A DNA stretch of 64,000 nucleotides from Pontibacter actiniarum. Its GTDB lineage: Bacteria > Bacteroidota > Bacteroidia > Cytophagales > Hymenobacteraceae. The stretch lies in contig NZ_CP021236.1 in the NCBI RefSeq assembly GCF_003585765.1, positions 124,001 to 188,000 on the forward strand. The letters are read 5' to 3'. The notes beneath the pieces are model-generated. The model worked only from the letters and a program-made list of their open reading frames with translations, was not told where the DNA came from and did not search any database. The position numbers were made by a program, and so were the translations under genes. Every line of letters begins with the position of its first letter. Positions within the stretch are counted from its first letter, which is position 1. Positions 39,194 through 48,768 of the stretch are shown piece by piece.

Positions 39194-39901
39194 ATGAAAA
39201 ACACCTATTTATTAGTTCTATTGATGTTGCTTTTCTGTGTAATCACTGTCAGAATCTCCTATGCACATGGAGGCGAAAAACACGAAAAGAAAAAAAGCGA
39301 AGCCACTGTTGTAAAGGCAGAAACTGCTGATACAGCTCAGTCACCTCAATCAGCACAAGATACTGCAGAGGCTCCACTACATGCACCAGCTGCAACCGAG
39401 CACACTGAGGCGCATGAGCATACTCCCAGCGAAGTTCATGCCTCACTCAGTGACTTTCCGAACACGCACCCGCTGATTGTGCATTTCCCTATTATGCTGC
39501 TTATTGTGGCCGCAGCAGTACTGCTTGTCAACATCCGTTTCCTGAGTAAAGAGCTAAATTGGGTTGCCACCATTGCTACCTTGATAGGGTTTGGCACTGC
39601 TTATCTGGCTGCTAACTATAACCATCCCCATACAAGTGGGCTGACAGCACATGCCCAACTGGTGCTGGATCAGCACGATCTGTACGCTGAGTGGACCGTG
39701 TACTTAGGTGCTGTCGGCGTAGTGGTGCAGCTTCTGAGCCACTTCCTTTTTAAGGGTAAGCGATGGAGTGTGGCTGTGGCTGCACTAGTTTTAACTGGAT
39801 CGGCGTATGCCGTATCCATGGCAGGGCACTATGGAGCGCAGCTCGTGCACATTGAGGGCGTAGGCCCACAAGGCAGGTACCTGGAAGAGCATCATCATTA
39901 G
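39194..39901 (+). CDS. DUF2231-like membrane protein
   Basis: A 235-residue protein with a signal peptide, a His-rich stretch (His-Gly-Gly-Glu-Lys-His at about 25 and His-Thr-Glu-Ala-His-Glu-His near 74), and four transmembrane helices starting with His-Pro-Leu-Ile-Val-His-Phe-Pro, the DUF2231 signature. The family is widespread in membranes and its function is unknown; His residues near the membrane suggest metal or haem binding. A close paralogue is at 54043-54714. A terminator follows at 39941-39996. Confidence 0.82.
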   Translation: MKNTYLLVLLMLLFCVITVRISYAHGGEKHEKKKSEATVVKAETADTAQSPQSAQDTAEAPLHAPAATEHTEAHEHTPSEVHASLSDFPNTHPLIVHFPIMLLIVAAAVLLVNIRFLSKELNWVATIATLIGFGTAYLAANYNHPHTSGLTAHAQLVLDQHDLYAEWTVYLGAVGVVVQLLSHFLFKGKRWSVAVAALVLTGSAYAVSMAGHYGAQLVHIEGVGPQGRYLEEHHH

Positions 39902-39940
39902 TGTGCTGGCTTGAAAAGTGCGTAGCTTAATCTGCAACAT

Positions 39941-39996
39941 AAGCAAGAGGCTTCTTAAGTAATGCTTTAAAAGCTTTAAGACGCCTCTTGCTTTTT
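39941..39996 (+). terminator. terminator after the DUF2231 gene
   Basis: Stem AAGCAAGAGGC / GCCTCTTGCTTT (39941-39951, 39983-39994), extended by TTCTTAA/TTAAGA pairing, with T5 following. It ends the DUF2231 transcription unit 40 bases after the stop codon. Confidence 0.8.
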
Positions 39997-40228
39997 GACA
40001 CGTATTGACAGTAGCAGGTAGGACTTAAGGTGAATGTTTGCAGTACCATGTACTCTGCTTCTATAAAGACGCATAAACGATTTGCTCTTTTACCAAGGTG
40101 TGCTAAGGAAATTAAGGGTCCTACTCAAAACAGTCACCTAAGTTATTTACTTAATAAATTAGCGCAAGAAGCATACTTGATCCTTATACTATTAGGCACA
40201 GTTTCATTAGCATGCACAGATTGTAATA

Positions 40229-40348
40229 ACAGGGGATTTTCAGGTGCATACCGATAAGGAGAATGAAGCAGGTTTCCGCTTTAGGTTCAACCGTTTCTTT
40301 TCGTTAAGTACCAGCTATGACAGCAGTTACAAAGAGGTGCTGGTTTAA
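40229..40348 (+). pseudogene. 3' remnant of a beta-barrel-type gene
   Basis: An open frame without a start ends at 40346-40348. It reads Gly-Phe-Arg-Phe-Arg-Phe-Asn-Arg-Phe-Phe-Ser-Leu-Ser-Thr-Ser-Tyr-Asp-Ser. This resembles the last strands of the beta-barrel-like tails on the multicopper oxidases here (compare Tyr-Val-Ser-Leu-Ser-Thr-His-Tyr-Asp-Ser at the end of 46408-48768). It is likely what is left of such a gene. Confidence 0.45.
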
Positions 40349-40478
40349 CTTGTCATTATTAGTAAAAAATTGTAAATGTTTAATAAGAACATTATAAATT
40401 TTATATACTGCTATTATTAATTTAGTATCTAGCTTTTTATAATTTCAGTTAACTCAATAAGTCTTTGTAGTTGTTTCC

Positions 40479-41753
40479 ATGTATCAAGAAAAAATCGCCT
40501 CAGAAGAGACCCTCTTACAGCTTGTCAACCGCTATAAAACAGACGCAGAATCTGTCTATAACACGTGGTTTATCAACAACGATGACAGATTAAAAGCTTT
40601 CAGGACCATACGCCGGGGCGTCCACCAGGTAATTGCCGACATCAAGGCTGGCACCTTCGGGAACGATTTCAAAGGCTCTTCGCTTGAGTTTGTCTTGAGC
40701 TGCATTGCCGAGCAAAAACAGGTCTTTGTAGGGATTGCCCATCCTTTTTATTGGAAACCAAAGCTGAGAATACCTGATATTTATGAAAATGAGGCTAACA
40801 AAAGGGCTTTTGGCCAATTCTTGCAAGCTTGTCTAACTGCAACAAAAGAAGAACAGCTTTTACGCGAAATAATCTTACTTGACCAGAAGAAGATTAAAGG
40901 GCTCGGGCCTGCTGTAGCAAGCATCCTTTATTTCCTGCATCCTACTCTCATACCTCCTTTTAACACTGCCATTGTCAATGGTTTCAATAAACTGTTTGGA
41001 GAGAATATCAAGCTTGGTTCCTGGAAAGAGTATCTCCGCATGCGAGAGCTTATCCTGCAAGTCAATAATAAGTTCCGACCTCACCTGTCTACTGATCTGG
41101 GAGCTATCGGGGGATTGTTATTTGATATTGGGGATATGAAAATACTTGCCACTGGGCAGCAGGCTATAGCAACAGAAGATATACTAAAGATAGAGCGGCA
41201 GCTCGCCAAAAGGCATAAGGAAGTGATGGATGAACAGCTGGAGGACAATCTTCACACCGAGATGCAGTATCATCTACTGAAAGTTGGGAGAGCCCTTGGC
41301 TATGATGTGTCATGCGCAAGCAATGACAAGAGCAAAAAGTTTCAGGATGATGCCTTTTCGTTCCTTTGCATGGGTACTATACCTGATTTGGGTATAGATA
41401 AAGAGACACAGACTACAATCGGGCTGATTGACGTGCTTTGGTTTGAAAAGCACACAAATAAAGTTGCGGCTGCCTTTGAGGTGGAAAAAAGCACGTCGAT
41501 TTACTCGGGTATACTGAGGCTAACAGATTTGCACTATAGCCTCGGACACCACGTTACATCCCTTTACCTGATTGTGCCTGATAATCGGGAGAAAGAAGTT
41601 CGTTTACAACTCAGCAGGCCTTCCATTAGGAGCAGCTCTGCCTCATTCCACTACATCCTCTTCTCTGAGTTAAGGACACATTGCGATGCTATTTGTAAGT
41701 TTGGAGTAGACAAAGGGAGCCTGGTAAAGATTGCCTCCTCACTTGATTTTTAA
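40479..41753 (+). CDS. candidate restriction-endonuclease-like protein
   Basis: A 424-residue soluble protein of no recognised named family. Residues about 136-156 read Lys-Lys-Ile-Lys-Gly-Leu-Gly-Pro-Ala-Val-Ala-Ser, a helix-hairpin-helix-like DNA-contact loop. The C-terminal part holds Ile-Asp318-Val-Leu-Trp, then 15 residues, then Phe-Glu334-Val-Glu336-Lys-Ser. A strand Asp followed by Glu-x-Glu at this spacing matches the BamHI-type variant of the PD-(D/E)xK nuclease core. It stands alone with its own promoter region, and no methyltransferase is near. A modification-dependent or defence nuclease is possible; this is inference. Confidence 0.6.
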   Translation: MYQEKIASEETLLQLVNRYKTDAESVYNTWFINNDDRLKAFRTIRRGVHQVIADIKAGTFGNDFKGSSLEFVLSCIAEQKQVFVGIAHPFYWKPKLRIPDIYENEANKRAFGQFLQACLTATKEEQLLREIILLDQKKIKGLGPAVASILYFLHPTLIPPFNTAIVNGFNKLFGENIKLGSWKEYLRMRELILQVNNKFRPHLSTDLGAIGGLLFDIGDMKILATGQQAIATEDILKIERQLAKRHKEVMDEQLEDNLHTEMQYHLLKVGRALGYDVSCASNDKSKKFQDDAFSFLCMGTIPDLGIDKETQTTIGLIDVLWFEKHTNKVAAAFEVEKSTSIYSGILRLTDLHYSLGHHVTSLYLIVPDNREKEVRLQLSRPSIRSSSASFHYILFSELRTHCDAICKFGVDKGSLVKIASSLDF

Positions 41754-41848
41754 CTTGGTGAACTGACACTGCACTGCAGTTACTACAAACACATTAGTGG
41801 CAGCATGTATGACAACAACTTTTTATTCTTCTAAACCTTAATATTTTA

Positions 41849-42322
41849 ATGATGAGAAAAAATACTTTTACCCTACTTCTGGCATTTGTAATGCTGCTCT
41901 TTATTAAACAATCATTTGCCCAGGCTACAGGCAATCCTGAATCTGAACAGGTAAAAAAAGTGCTAAGCTCTTACAAAGCAGCTATTGAGGCCTTGGACGT
42001 CTCTAACACTACCCATCTCTTCGCAAAGGACTCTAAAGTATTTGAATCAGGCGGCGTAGAGGGGACCTATTCGCACTACCTGGACCACCACTTAGGACCT
42101 GAACTTAAAGTGTTCAAGTCTTTTAACTACAGTGACTACAAGGTAGATGTGCAAGTAGATGGGCTTTACGCTTTTGCAACGGAGACTTACATCTATACTA
42201 TAGTGTTGGCAAAAGACGGTAGTACCATTAAAAAGAAAGGGGTGGCTACCTCTACGTTAAAAAATAACAATGGAAAATGGGAGATTGTAAGCTTACACAG
42301 CTCCTCCAGAAACACAAAATAA
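41849..42322 (+). CDS. secreted NTF2/SnoaL-like (DUF4440-type) protein
   Basis: A 157-residue protein with a Sec signal peptide (cleavage after Ser-Phe-Ala-Gln near residue 25). The mature part has the cone-shaped NTF2-like pattern: an N-terminal helix with Tyr-Lys-Ala-Ala-Ile-Glu-Ala-Leu-Asp, then strands with Val-Phe-Glu-Ser-Gly-Gly and a final Trp-Glu-Ile-Val-Ser-Leu-His-Ser. Many members bind small hydrophobic ligands; a metal role is not evident. It stands alone. A second, cytosolic member is at 61254-61643. Confidence 0.78.
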   Translation: MMRKNTFTLLLAFVMLLFIKQSFAQATGNPESEQVKKVLSSYKAAIEALDVSNTTHLFAKDSKVFESGGVEGTYSHYLDHHLGPELKVFKSFNYSDYKVDVQVDGLYAFATETYIYTIVLAKDGSTIKKKGVATSTLKNNNGKWEIVSLHSSSRNTK

Positions 42323-42766
42323 ATTCTAAAGCATTGTTCTAGTTTCCGGTATTTAGCTTAAGCAATGCAAGAGGCGCTCAAAGAAGCTAAGTGGTTTGTC
42401 AGAAGTAAATAAAGAAAACTGAGTTTGCACATTTCCGTTACGAACACGAATAGCTCAGATAAGAAAGCAGTCTTCCATTGCGTAAGTCCCTGTCCCATAG
42501 CAGGGACTTACTTTTTTATCCATACCAGGAGCAAGTTTGATGAATCAGCCAGCTGAGTAACCGGTTTGGACAATTGACTTGAAGAAACTGCATCTGTGGA
42601 AAGGAGCTGCTTATTGTGATATATGTGGGCCTGCTGCTTTGTCACCCAAAATTAAGAAATTGAGCAACAGAACAGCATCTTGAAAACGGAGTGTTACCAA
42701 TATGAGTATAAATAGAAATGCAAGCCTTGACTGCGCATTCTCATTCAATAATAGCCACGAATCGTT
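42323..42766. other. 444-base intergenic region with one terminator
   Basis: A strong hairpin with T6 (42482-42517) is the only clear element, about 160 bases after the NTF2 gene, so an unseen small transcript could end there. No coding frame looks real. The last 50 bases lead into the CopB gene. Confidence 0.5.
42482..42517 (+). terminator. strong rho-independent terminator
   Basis: Stem GTAAGTCCCTG / CAGGGACTTAC (42482-42492, 42501-42511), an 8-base loop and TTTTTT after it. Confidence 0.85.
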
Positions 42767-44911
42767 ATGAACCTCGACCCTCACTCTAATCAGAATAATA
42801 GGCAGAGACACCACCATCACTCGCACCACGGGACACCTCAACGCCAGGAGGCCATGCAGCAAAAAGACCAGATAACGGAACGGCTGGAGGAGAAGACGCT
42901 GCACGGGCACGAGCACGCCATGCACGAAGACACCACCGGTCATCCACCGCACGGGGAGCACGGCCACGACCATCATCGCATGATGATCGCTGATTTTCGT
43001 AAAAGATTCTGGATATCGCTGGTGTTGTCTATCCCTGTGATCCTCCTGAGCCACATGGTGCAAAACATTCTGGGATATTCATTGCAGGTGCCGTATAGCC
43101 TACACATTTCTTTCATACTTTCTTCCATCATCTTTTTCTACGGTGGCTGGCCTTTCCTGACGGGGCTGGCCGAAGAAGTAAAGAAAAGCTCCCCGGGGAT
43201 GATGACCCTAATCGGCGTCGCCATCACAGTAGCTTACCTCTACAGTACTGCCATTGTGTTTGGGCTGGAGGGCATGGACTTCTTCTGGGAACTGGCCACG
43301 CTGATCGTGATCATGTTGCTAGGGCACTGGATCGAGATGCGCTCGGTGCTCGGCGCCTCTAAGGCATTGGAGTTGCTGGTAAGCATGATGCCTGCCGACG
43401 CCATGCTCATCAGGGATGGGGAAACCGTGCAGGTGCGGATCGAGGAGTTGCAGAAAGGCGACCTGATCCTGGTGAAGCCCGGCGAAAAGGTACCAGCCGA
43501 TGGCGTGGTGGAAGACGGCGAAAGCTACCTCAACGAGAGTATGCTCACCGGCGAGAGCAAGCCGGTAAAAAAGAACAACAACGCCAAAGTGATCGGTGGA
43601 TCCATTAACGGTAACGGGGCGCTACGGGTGCGGGTGGAATACACCGGCAAGGAAAGCTACCTCAACAAGGTAATCAAGTTGGTGCAGGATGCTCAGAAGA
43701 CCAAATCCGAAACGCAGCGCTTGGCCGACCGCGCGGCCAAATGGCTCACCTACATTGCCCTCTTCGCCGGCTTTGGTACCCTGGCGGTTTGGCTGCTGCT
43801 GGGTCAGGAGTTTGCCTTTGCCCTAGAACGAATGGTAACGGTGATGGTGATCTCCTGTCCGCATGCGCTGGGGCTGGCGGTGCCTTTGGTCGTGGCGATC
43901 TCCACGGCTGTCTCGGCCAACAACGGCCTGCTCATCCGCAACCGTACCGCCTTCGAAAATTCCCGTCTCATTACCACCATTATCTTCGATAAGACCGGTA
44001 CCCTCACCCAGGGCTCCCACGAAATCGCCTCAGTGGTCACCTTTGACAAGGGAATGGACGAACGAGAAATGTTACGCCTGGCAGCCGGCGTAGAGCAGAA
44101 CTCAGAGCATTTTATTTCCCAAAGTATACTTCGCAGAGTAAAAGAAGAAGGTATCGCAGTGCCTTCCTCACAGTCGTTCAACTACCTGCCCGGAAAAGGG
44201 CTGGAAGGTACGGTGGAGGGCAAAGATGTAAAAGTGGTCGGGCCCAACTATATCAAGGAGTTTAACATTGAAGTTCCAACCAGCGAGGCCGAAGAAGGAG
44301 TAGAGACGGTGGTGTACGTGCTGGCAGAGGGACAGCCGGTCGGCTATATCACCATGCGCGACCAGATCCGTGAAGAATCGGCCGGGGCCATTCGGGTGCT
44401 CAAAGAAAACGGCATTAAAAACCTGCTGCTTACCGGCGACAACGAGCGCGTGGCCAAAAGCGTGAGCGATCAGCTGCAGATGGATGGCTACCTGGCCAAC
44501 GTACTGCCGCACCAGAAACAGGAAAAGGTGAAGGAGTTGCAGGCTAAAGGCGAATTCGTGGCTATGACGGGCGACGGCGTGAACGACGCCCCTGCCCTGG
44601 CGCAGGCCGATGTGGGCATTGCCGTAGGCTCGGGCACCGACGTGGCCGCCGAAACAGCTGACATCATATTGGTGAACAGTAACCCGCAGGACATCGCCTC
44701 GCTTATCCTTTTCGGCAAGGCCACTTACCGCAAAATGATCCAGAACCTGATTTGGGCCACTGGCTATAATGTGGTGGCACTGCCGCTGGCGGCGGGCGTG
44801 CTCTACAGCCAGGGTATTATGGTGTCACCAGCGGTGGGAGCCGCTCTTATGAGCCTGAGCACTGTGATTGTGGCCGTCAATGCACAGCTGCTACGCCGAC
44901 AGATAAAGTAG
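42767..44911 (+). CDS. copB: CopB-type P1B-3 ATPase (CPH)
   Basis: A 714-residue pump with a His-rich cytosolic N-terminus (first 75 residues; runs such as His-His-His-His and Gly-His-Glu-His) in place of an HMA domain. The membrane ion site is Cys-Pro-His (364-366), the mark of the CopB/P1B-3 group, which exports copper (often Cu(II)) or silver. The phosphorylated Asp408 lies in Asp-Lys-Thr-Gly-Thr, with Thr-Gly-Glu-Ser before it and Gly-Asp-Gly-Val-Asn-Asp after. Its close paralogue is at 55126-57267. It is followed 27 bp later by a small membrane protein. Confidence 0.95.
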   Translation: MNLDPHSNQNNRQRHHHHSHHGTPQRQEAMQQKDQITERLEEKTLHGHEHAMHEDTTGHPPHGEHGHDHHRMMIADFRKRFWISLVLSIPVILLSHMVQNILGYSLQVPYSLHISFILSSIIFFYGGWPFLTGLAEEVKKSSPGMMTLIGVAITVAYLYSTAIVFGLEGMDFFWELATLIVIMLLGHWIEMRSVLGASKALELLVSMMPADAMLIRDGETVQVRIEELQKGDLILVKPGEKVPADGVVEDGESYLNESMLTGESKPVKKNNNAKVIGGSINGNGALRVRVEYTGKESYLNKVIKLVQDAQKTKSETQRLADRAAKWLTYIALFAGFGTLAVWLLLGQEFAFALERMVTVMVISCPHALGLAVPLVVAISTAVSANNGLLIRNRTAFENSRLITTIIFDKTGTLTQGSHEIASVVTFDKGMDEREMLRLAAGVEQNSEHFISQSILRRVKEEGIAVPSSQSFNYLPGKGLEGTVEGKDVKVVGPNYIKEFNIEVPTSEAEEGVETVVYVLAEGQPVGYITMRDQIREESAGAIRVLKENGIKNLLLTGDNERVAKSVSDQLQMDGYLANVLPHQKQEKVKELQAKGEFVAMTGDGVNDAPALAQADVGIAVGSGTDVAAETADIILVNSNPQDIASLILFGKATYRKMIQNLIWATGYNVVALPLAAGVLYSQGIMVSPAVGAALMSLSTVIVAVNAQLLRRQIK

Positions 44912-44938
44912 TCTTATTCCATTGCAGAAAGACTACAT

Positions 44939-45406
44939 ATGAAAAGGAAGCATCAGAGCAACATGAAGCGCCTTCTTTTGGTATCTGGTGCTGTGCTGGT
45001 GATAGGATTTTCACTGAACTTGATTTGGGAGAATGCACAGGCTCCTCTTTACCAAGGGTACAGTGGACTCTTTGGGCATTTTTGGATTTGCTTTGTTGCG
45101 TCCTTAGTAGATGCGCTGGTACTCCTGCTCCTGTACACCCTGTTTGCAGTATTTAATCATAGCCCATACTGGCCTCTAAACGCTAAGCTGTGGCAATATA
45201 TTCTGTTAAGCTTTACAGGCGGTGTGATTGCCGTGGGTTTTGAAAAGTGGGCACTGGCAGTAGAGCAATGGTTCTATACTGATGAGATGCCCATGGTACC
45301 TCTTCTTCACGTTGGGTGGCTTCCTCTTCTACAGCTAATGATACTTCCCAGCCTGACCTATTACATAAGTGCAATTACAATAAAATTACGTCTTATAAAC
45401 AAATAA
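44939..45406 (+). CDS. uncharacterised four-helix membrane protein
   Basis: A 155-residue protein with four predicted transmembrane segments (about 12-30, 43-65, 83-102, 120-140) and conserved-looking Asn-Leu-Ile-Trp-Glu-Asn-Ala-Gln-Ala-Pro near the first. The start at 44939 gives Met-Lys-Arg-Lys; an in-frame ATG at 44963 is also possible. It lies 27 bp after copB on the same strand and is probably co-transcribed. The second copB copy lacks this neighbour. No function is assigned. Confidence 0.68.
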   Translation: MKRKHQSNMKRLLLVSGAVLVIGFSLNLIWENAQAPLYQGYSGLFGHFWICFVASLVDALVLLLLYTLFAVFNHSPYWPLNAKLWQYILLSFTGGVIAVGFEKWALAVEQWFYTDEMPMVPLLHVGWLPLLQLMILPSLTYYISAITIKLRLINK

Positions 45407-45529
45407 TAATTTAGGGGTTGATTATTTTATAGTTAAAGAGTTGAAAATTATATATTTAGTATCCATCCACCTCTCAACGTCTTTACTTTTTCGCCGTAAC
45501 AATAATATATTTAACCATATAATTCGAGT

Positions 45530-46258
45530 ATGAAAAAGTCTAAAAATTGCACCTTGCTACTTGAGTCTAAATTCAAAATATCCTTATTCTTTTTTGCGGT
45601 ACTGTTCTTCCTCACCTCTTGTAACCAAAGTAGTACCAATGCTGGTGATGAGGCAGAGACTTCGAGCGCAACTACTGCCACAGAGACAACGGACAACCAT
45701 TCCCAGCACAACATGAATACCGGTGAGATGAGCGGTATGATGGAACACATGCACCAAAACATGGAAGAGATGCACGGCATGAAAGCGACAATGACAGGAG
45801 ATCCTGACTATGACTTTGCTCAGATAATGTCCATGCACCACCAAGGAGCCATCCGCATGGCAGAAGACGAAATAGCCAATGGCACCAACGCCAAAATGAA
45901 AGAGATGGCTCAAAAGACTGTGAAAACTAATAAAGAAGATATCCAGAAGCTTCAGGACTTTGCGAAAAGGCATCAACCCGCCAAAGGAGATACTGCCACC
46001 ACCATGCGTATGATGCAGCCAATGAACAAAATGATGGATGATGTGCACAGGAACATGGGCGACATGAGCGGAGCTAATACAGATCACAGCTTTGCCCAAA
46101 TGATGATACATCACCACGAAATTGGTAACGAAATGGCAAGAGCATTCCTAAAGCAAGGTAAAACCCCAGAAATGAAACAAATGGCTCAGAAGACCATTGA
46201 TCAGCAGACCAAAGAAATATCGGAACTGGAGGCCTGGAAGAAGCAAAACCCGAAGTAG
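45530..46258 (+). CDS. DUF305-domain lipoprotein-like secreted protein
   Basis: A 242-residue exported protein (N-terminal hydrophobic segment with Leu-Thr-Ser-Cys near residue 30). Two DUF305 units follow, with His-His pairs in Met-Ser-Met-His-His-Gln-Gly and Met-Ile-His-His-His-Glu. A Met/His-rich segment lies ahead of them. DUF305 proteins are ferritin-like bundles found in copper-resistance loci and likely bind metal in the periplasm. It converges with the multicopper oxidase across a shared terminator. A second member is at 51607-52320. Confidence 0.85.
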   Translation: MKKSKNCTLLLESKFKISLFFFAVLFFLTSCNQSSTNAGDEAETSSATTATETTDNHSQHNMNTGEMSGMMEHMHQNMEEMHGMKATMTGDPDYDFAQIMSMHHQGAIRMAEDEIANGTNAKMKEMAQKTVKTNKEDIQKLQDFAKRHQPAKGDTATTMRMMQPMNKMMDDVHRNMGDMSGANTDHSFAQMMIHHHEIGNEMARAFLKQGKTPEMKQMAQKTIDQQTKEISELEAWKKQNPK

Positions 46259-46294
46259 TTCATAAATTTCTGAGGTTCTGCTCTCATAAGCAAG

Positions 46295-46338
46295 TAAACC
46301 ACTATGCCATTACATTTAAGGAATGGCATAGTGGTTTA
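46295..46338. terminator. bidirectional terminator between converging genes
   Basis: A perfect 17-bp stem, TAAACCACTATGCCATT (46295-46311) and its complement (46322-46338), with a 10-base loop. T-rich and A-rich flanks on both sides fit use by the DUF305 gene from the left and the multicopper oxidase from the right. Confidence 0.82.
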
Positions 46339-46407
46339 GAAAAAGAGCCCCTTGTAAGATGCTGTTTTGTTCCCGCTGCTACAAGAGCCGTTGAACAACT
46401 GTATCTG

Positions 46408-48768
46408 TTAATAAATAAAAGTCAGACCGGCGCCATACTTCATGTCGCTGTCGTAATGCGTAGATAGAGACACGTACTTGGTAACGATGTACCGCAGGCC
46501 GGCCATGTATTCTTTGTCGGTGTTGCCCATCAAATTAAGACGCAAGCGGCTGGTAAGCGGAACATCTTCGCGCCGCAACTGGAAGCGCAGCTTTCCCTTG
46601 CTGTCTACCCTCATTTCCGATACGATGAGCATGGGCAAGGTATACTGCACACCGGCTACAAAGGCTTTTCGGTTATTCTGGTTACTTAACTGCCCAAACA
46701 TATTATTCTCAGGCTCATTGAAAGTACTTTTGTAGTGATAATCAAATCCGATAAAAGGAAACAGCCACTGCATTTTACCAAAGTAACGACCAAAATAAGT
46801 TTCACTTTCAATGCCATACTCCTTCTTAAACCCGATTCGCCACTCTGTAGAAACCTGGTAACGGGAGCTACCAAGTATAAACTCTCCGTCGCTGCCGTTG
46901 CTTTCCAGCCCTACCATCGCTGAAGGCAGAAAAACCTTGTCTTCGCGGTTAAACATCTTTTGGGCTAGTTTAGGATCCGGAAGATCAGGATTTGGTGGAG
47001 AATTTTGATAGGTGAACACGCGTCCCATACCGGCAATCATGTGGTAGAGAATATGGCAATGAAAGAACCAGTCGCCGCTCTCGGAGGCGGCAAACTCAAT
47101 CGTGTCTGTCTCCATGGGTAGTATGTCCAGCACATTTTTGAGGGGCGCATATTCGCCATGCTTGTTCAGCACCCGGAAGTCGTGCCCGTGCAGGTGCATG
47201 GGGTGGCGCATCATAGAGTTGTTGAACATGATGATCTTCACGTTTTCTCCTTTTTTGATCAGGATCCTGTCAGACTCTGACACGGTCTTATTGTCCATCG
47301 TCCACACGTAGCGGTTCATGTTGCCGGTGAGCTCAAAACGCAGCACTTTTTCCGGTCCGGGTTTGAGGGTTGTTTTCTCAGGTGCCCGCAGCATGCCATA
47401 GTTCAGGGTTACCATCTCACCGCTGCTGACACTCCTGTCCATGTTGTGCGTGTCGTGCCCCTGTATGTTATTCCCTTCATGTGAGGCGGTATCAGCTTTC
47501 TGCTTCATTTCCATATGTTTTTCGGCAGCTGGCTTCGGAGTCTCCCCTCCGTGCATGCTGTGGTCCTGGCCTGAAGATTCCGGGTACATCACGCTGTTCA
47601 TGTCCATCTGCTGATTGCTCATTTCCATGCCCATCGGCTCCACATCGCCGCTCAGCTTCATCATGCCGTTCATCATCCTCATGCCCTCGAAATATTTGAG
47701 CTTGCCCAGGCGCTGTGCTTTCATTTTCATGCCCCTGCCCAGCCACAACGATGTGGTATTGGTGCGGTCTTCGGCAGTTGCCAGGAACTCGTATTGCATG
47801 TTCTCCGGTATGGTCACCAGCAGGTCGTAGGTCTCAGCAGACGCAATGATCAGGCGATCCACTTCCACCGGCTCCACATCGTTACCATCGTTGCCCACCA
47901 CGGTAATCTTACTGCCGGAATAGGTTAACCAGAAGTAGGTAGAAGCACCGCCATTCACTATCCGAAGTTTGACTACATCCCCGGCCGTAAAATGCGTCTG
48001 TTCCGCAATATCCTGCCCATTGATCAGAAACTTCTCATACGCCACGTCGCTTACATCCATGGCCGTCATGCGCTTCCATTCGTTCTTCAGTTTGGTGCCA
48101 AAGTAGCCTTTCCGGATGGCCTCCGCATAGCCCTGCGTAGCCCCCTTCTGTATCGAAAACCAGTCGTTGGCGCTGCGCAATGACCTGTATACTTCACGAG
48201 GGTTCATATCCGTCCAGTCGCTGAGCACAATAGGTATAGCCGGCATATCCGGCTCATTTACTTTGTTAAAGATCAGGGCTCCATACATGCCGCTTTGCTC
48301 CTGAAAGGCGCTGTGGCTATGGTACCAGTAAGTGCCATTCTGGATGATCGGGAATTTGTACAGGTAAGTGGAGTGCGGCTTGATCGGTTTTTGTGTAAGC
48401 CACGGCACGCCGTCAAACCGGTTGGGCAGAAACACCCCGTGCCAGTGTATGGAGGTTTCCACGTCCATCTCATTATGCACATAGATCTCGGCTGTATCGC
48501 CCTGAGTAAAGGTTAAGGCAGGTGCCGGAATGCTGCCGTTAATGGCCACGGCTCTTCTGGTTTTTCCGGTAAAGTTTACCAGCGTATCCCGCACATAGAG
48601 GTCATAGCGAATGGTGCGCGGTTTATAGGTTGGCCCCGGACTCTCCTGTTTATGCCCCGCTTTATGAATGGGCTTGCCTTTTTCTTCCGGGTTCTGTACA
48701 GGTGTGGTAGTTTTTTGCTGTGTTGGCTGCGCATGTTGATGAGCAGGTTGCGCTTTTTTCAGAGTCGG
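46408..48768 (-). pseudogene. multicopper oxidase with C-terminal beta-barrel domain, cut off from its N-terminus by a stop
   Basis: An open frame of about 787 codons on the minus strand after the in-frame TAG at 48769-48771. The oxidase part has all four copper motifs: Ile-His-Trp-His-Gly, Trp-Tyr-His-Ser-His, His-Pro-Met-His-Leu-His-Gly and His-Cys-His-Ile-Leu-Tyr-His. A Met/His-rich loop lies in the middle, and the last 190 residues look like beta-strands of an outer-membrane barrel. There is no ATG near its start and no signal peptide; the signal and a metal-binding domain are in the frame before the stop (48769-49056). It was surely one gene with it. It may be inactive, or rescued by readthrough. 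Confidence 0.85.

Larger units (their letters stand above)
39902..40478. other. 577-base region with a terminator and a decayed gene end
   Basis: The left part holds the terminator at 39941-39996. An open frame at 40030-40257 shows no protein-like character and is not called. The middle holds a beta-barrel-like gene end (40229-40348). The right 120 bases are A+T-rich and probably carry the promoter of the nuclease-like gene at 40479. Confidence 0.55.

Noticed and set aside
40030..40257. 75-codon frame upstream of the candidate nuclease
   Set aside because: No signal, repeat or domain is seen, and it overlaps the barrel remnant in another phase.
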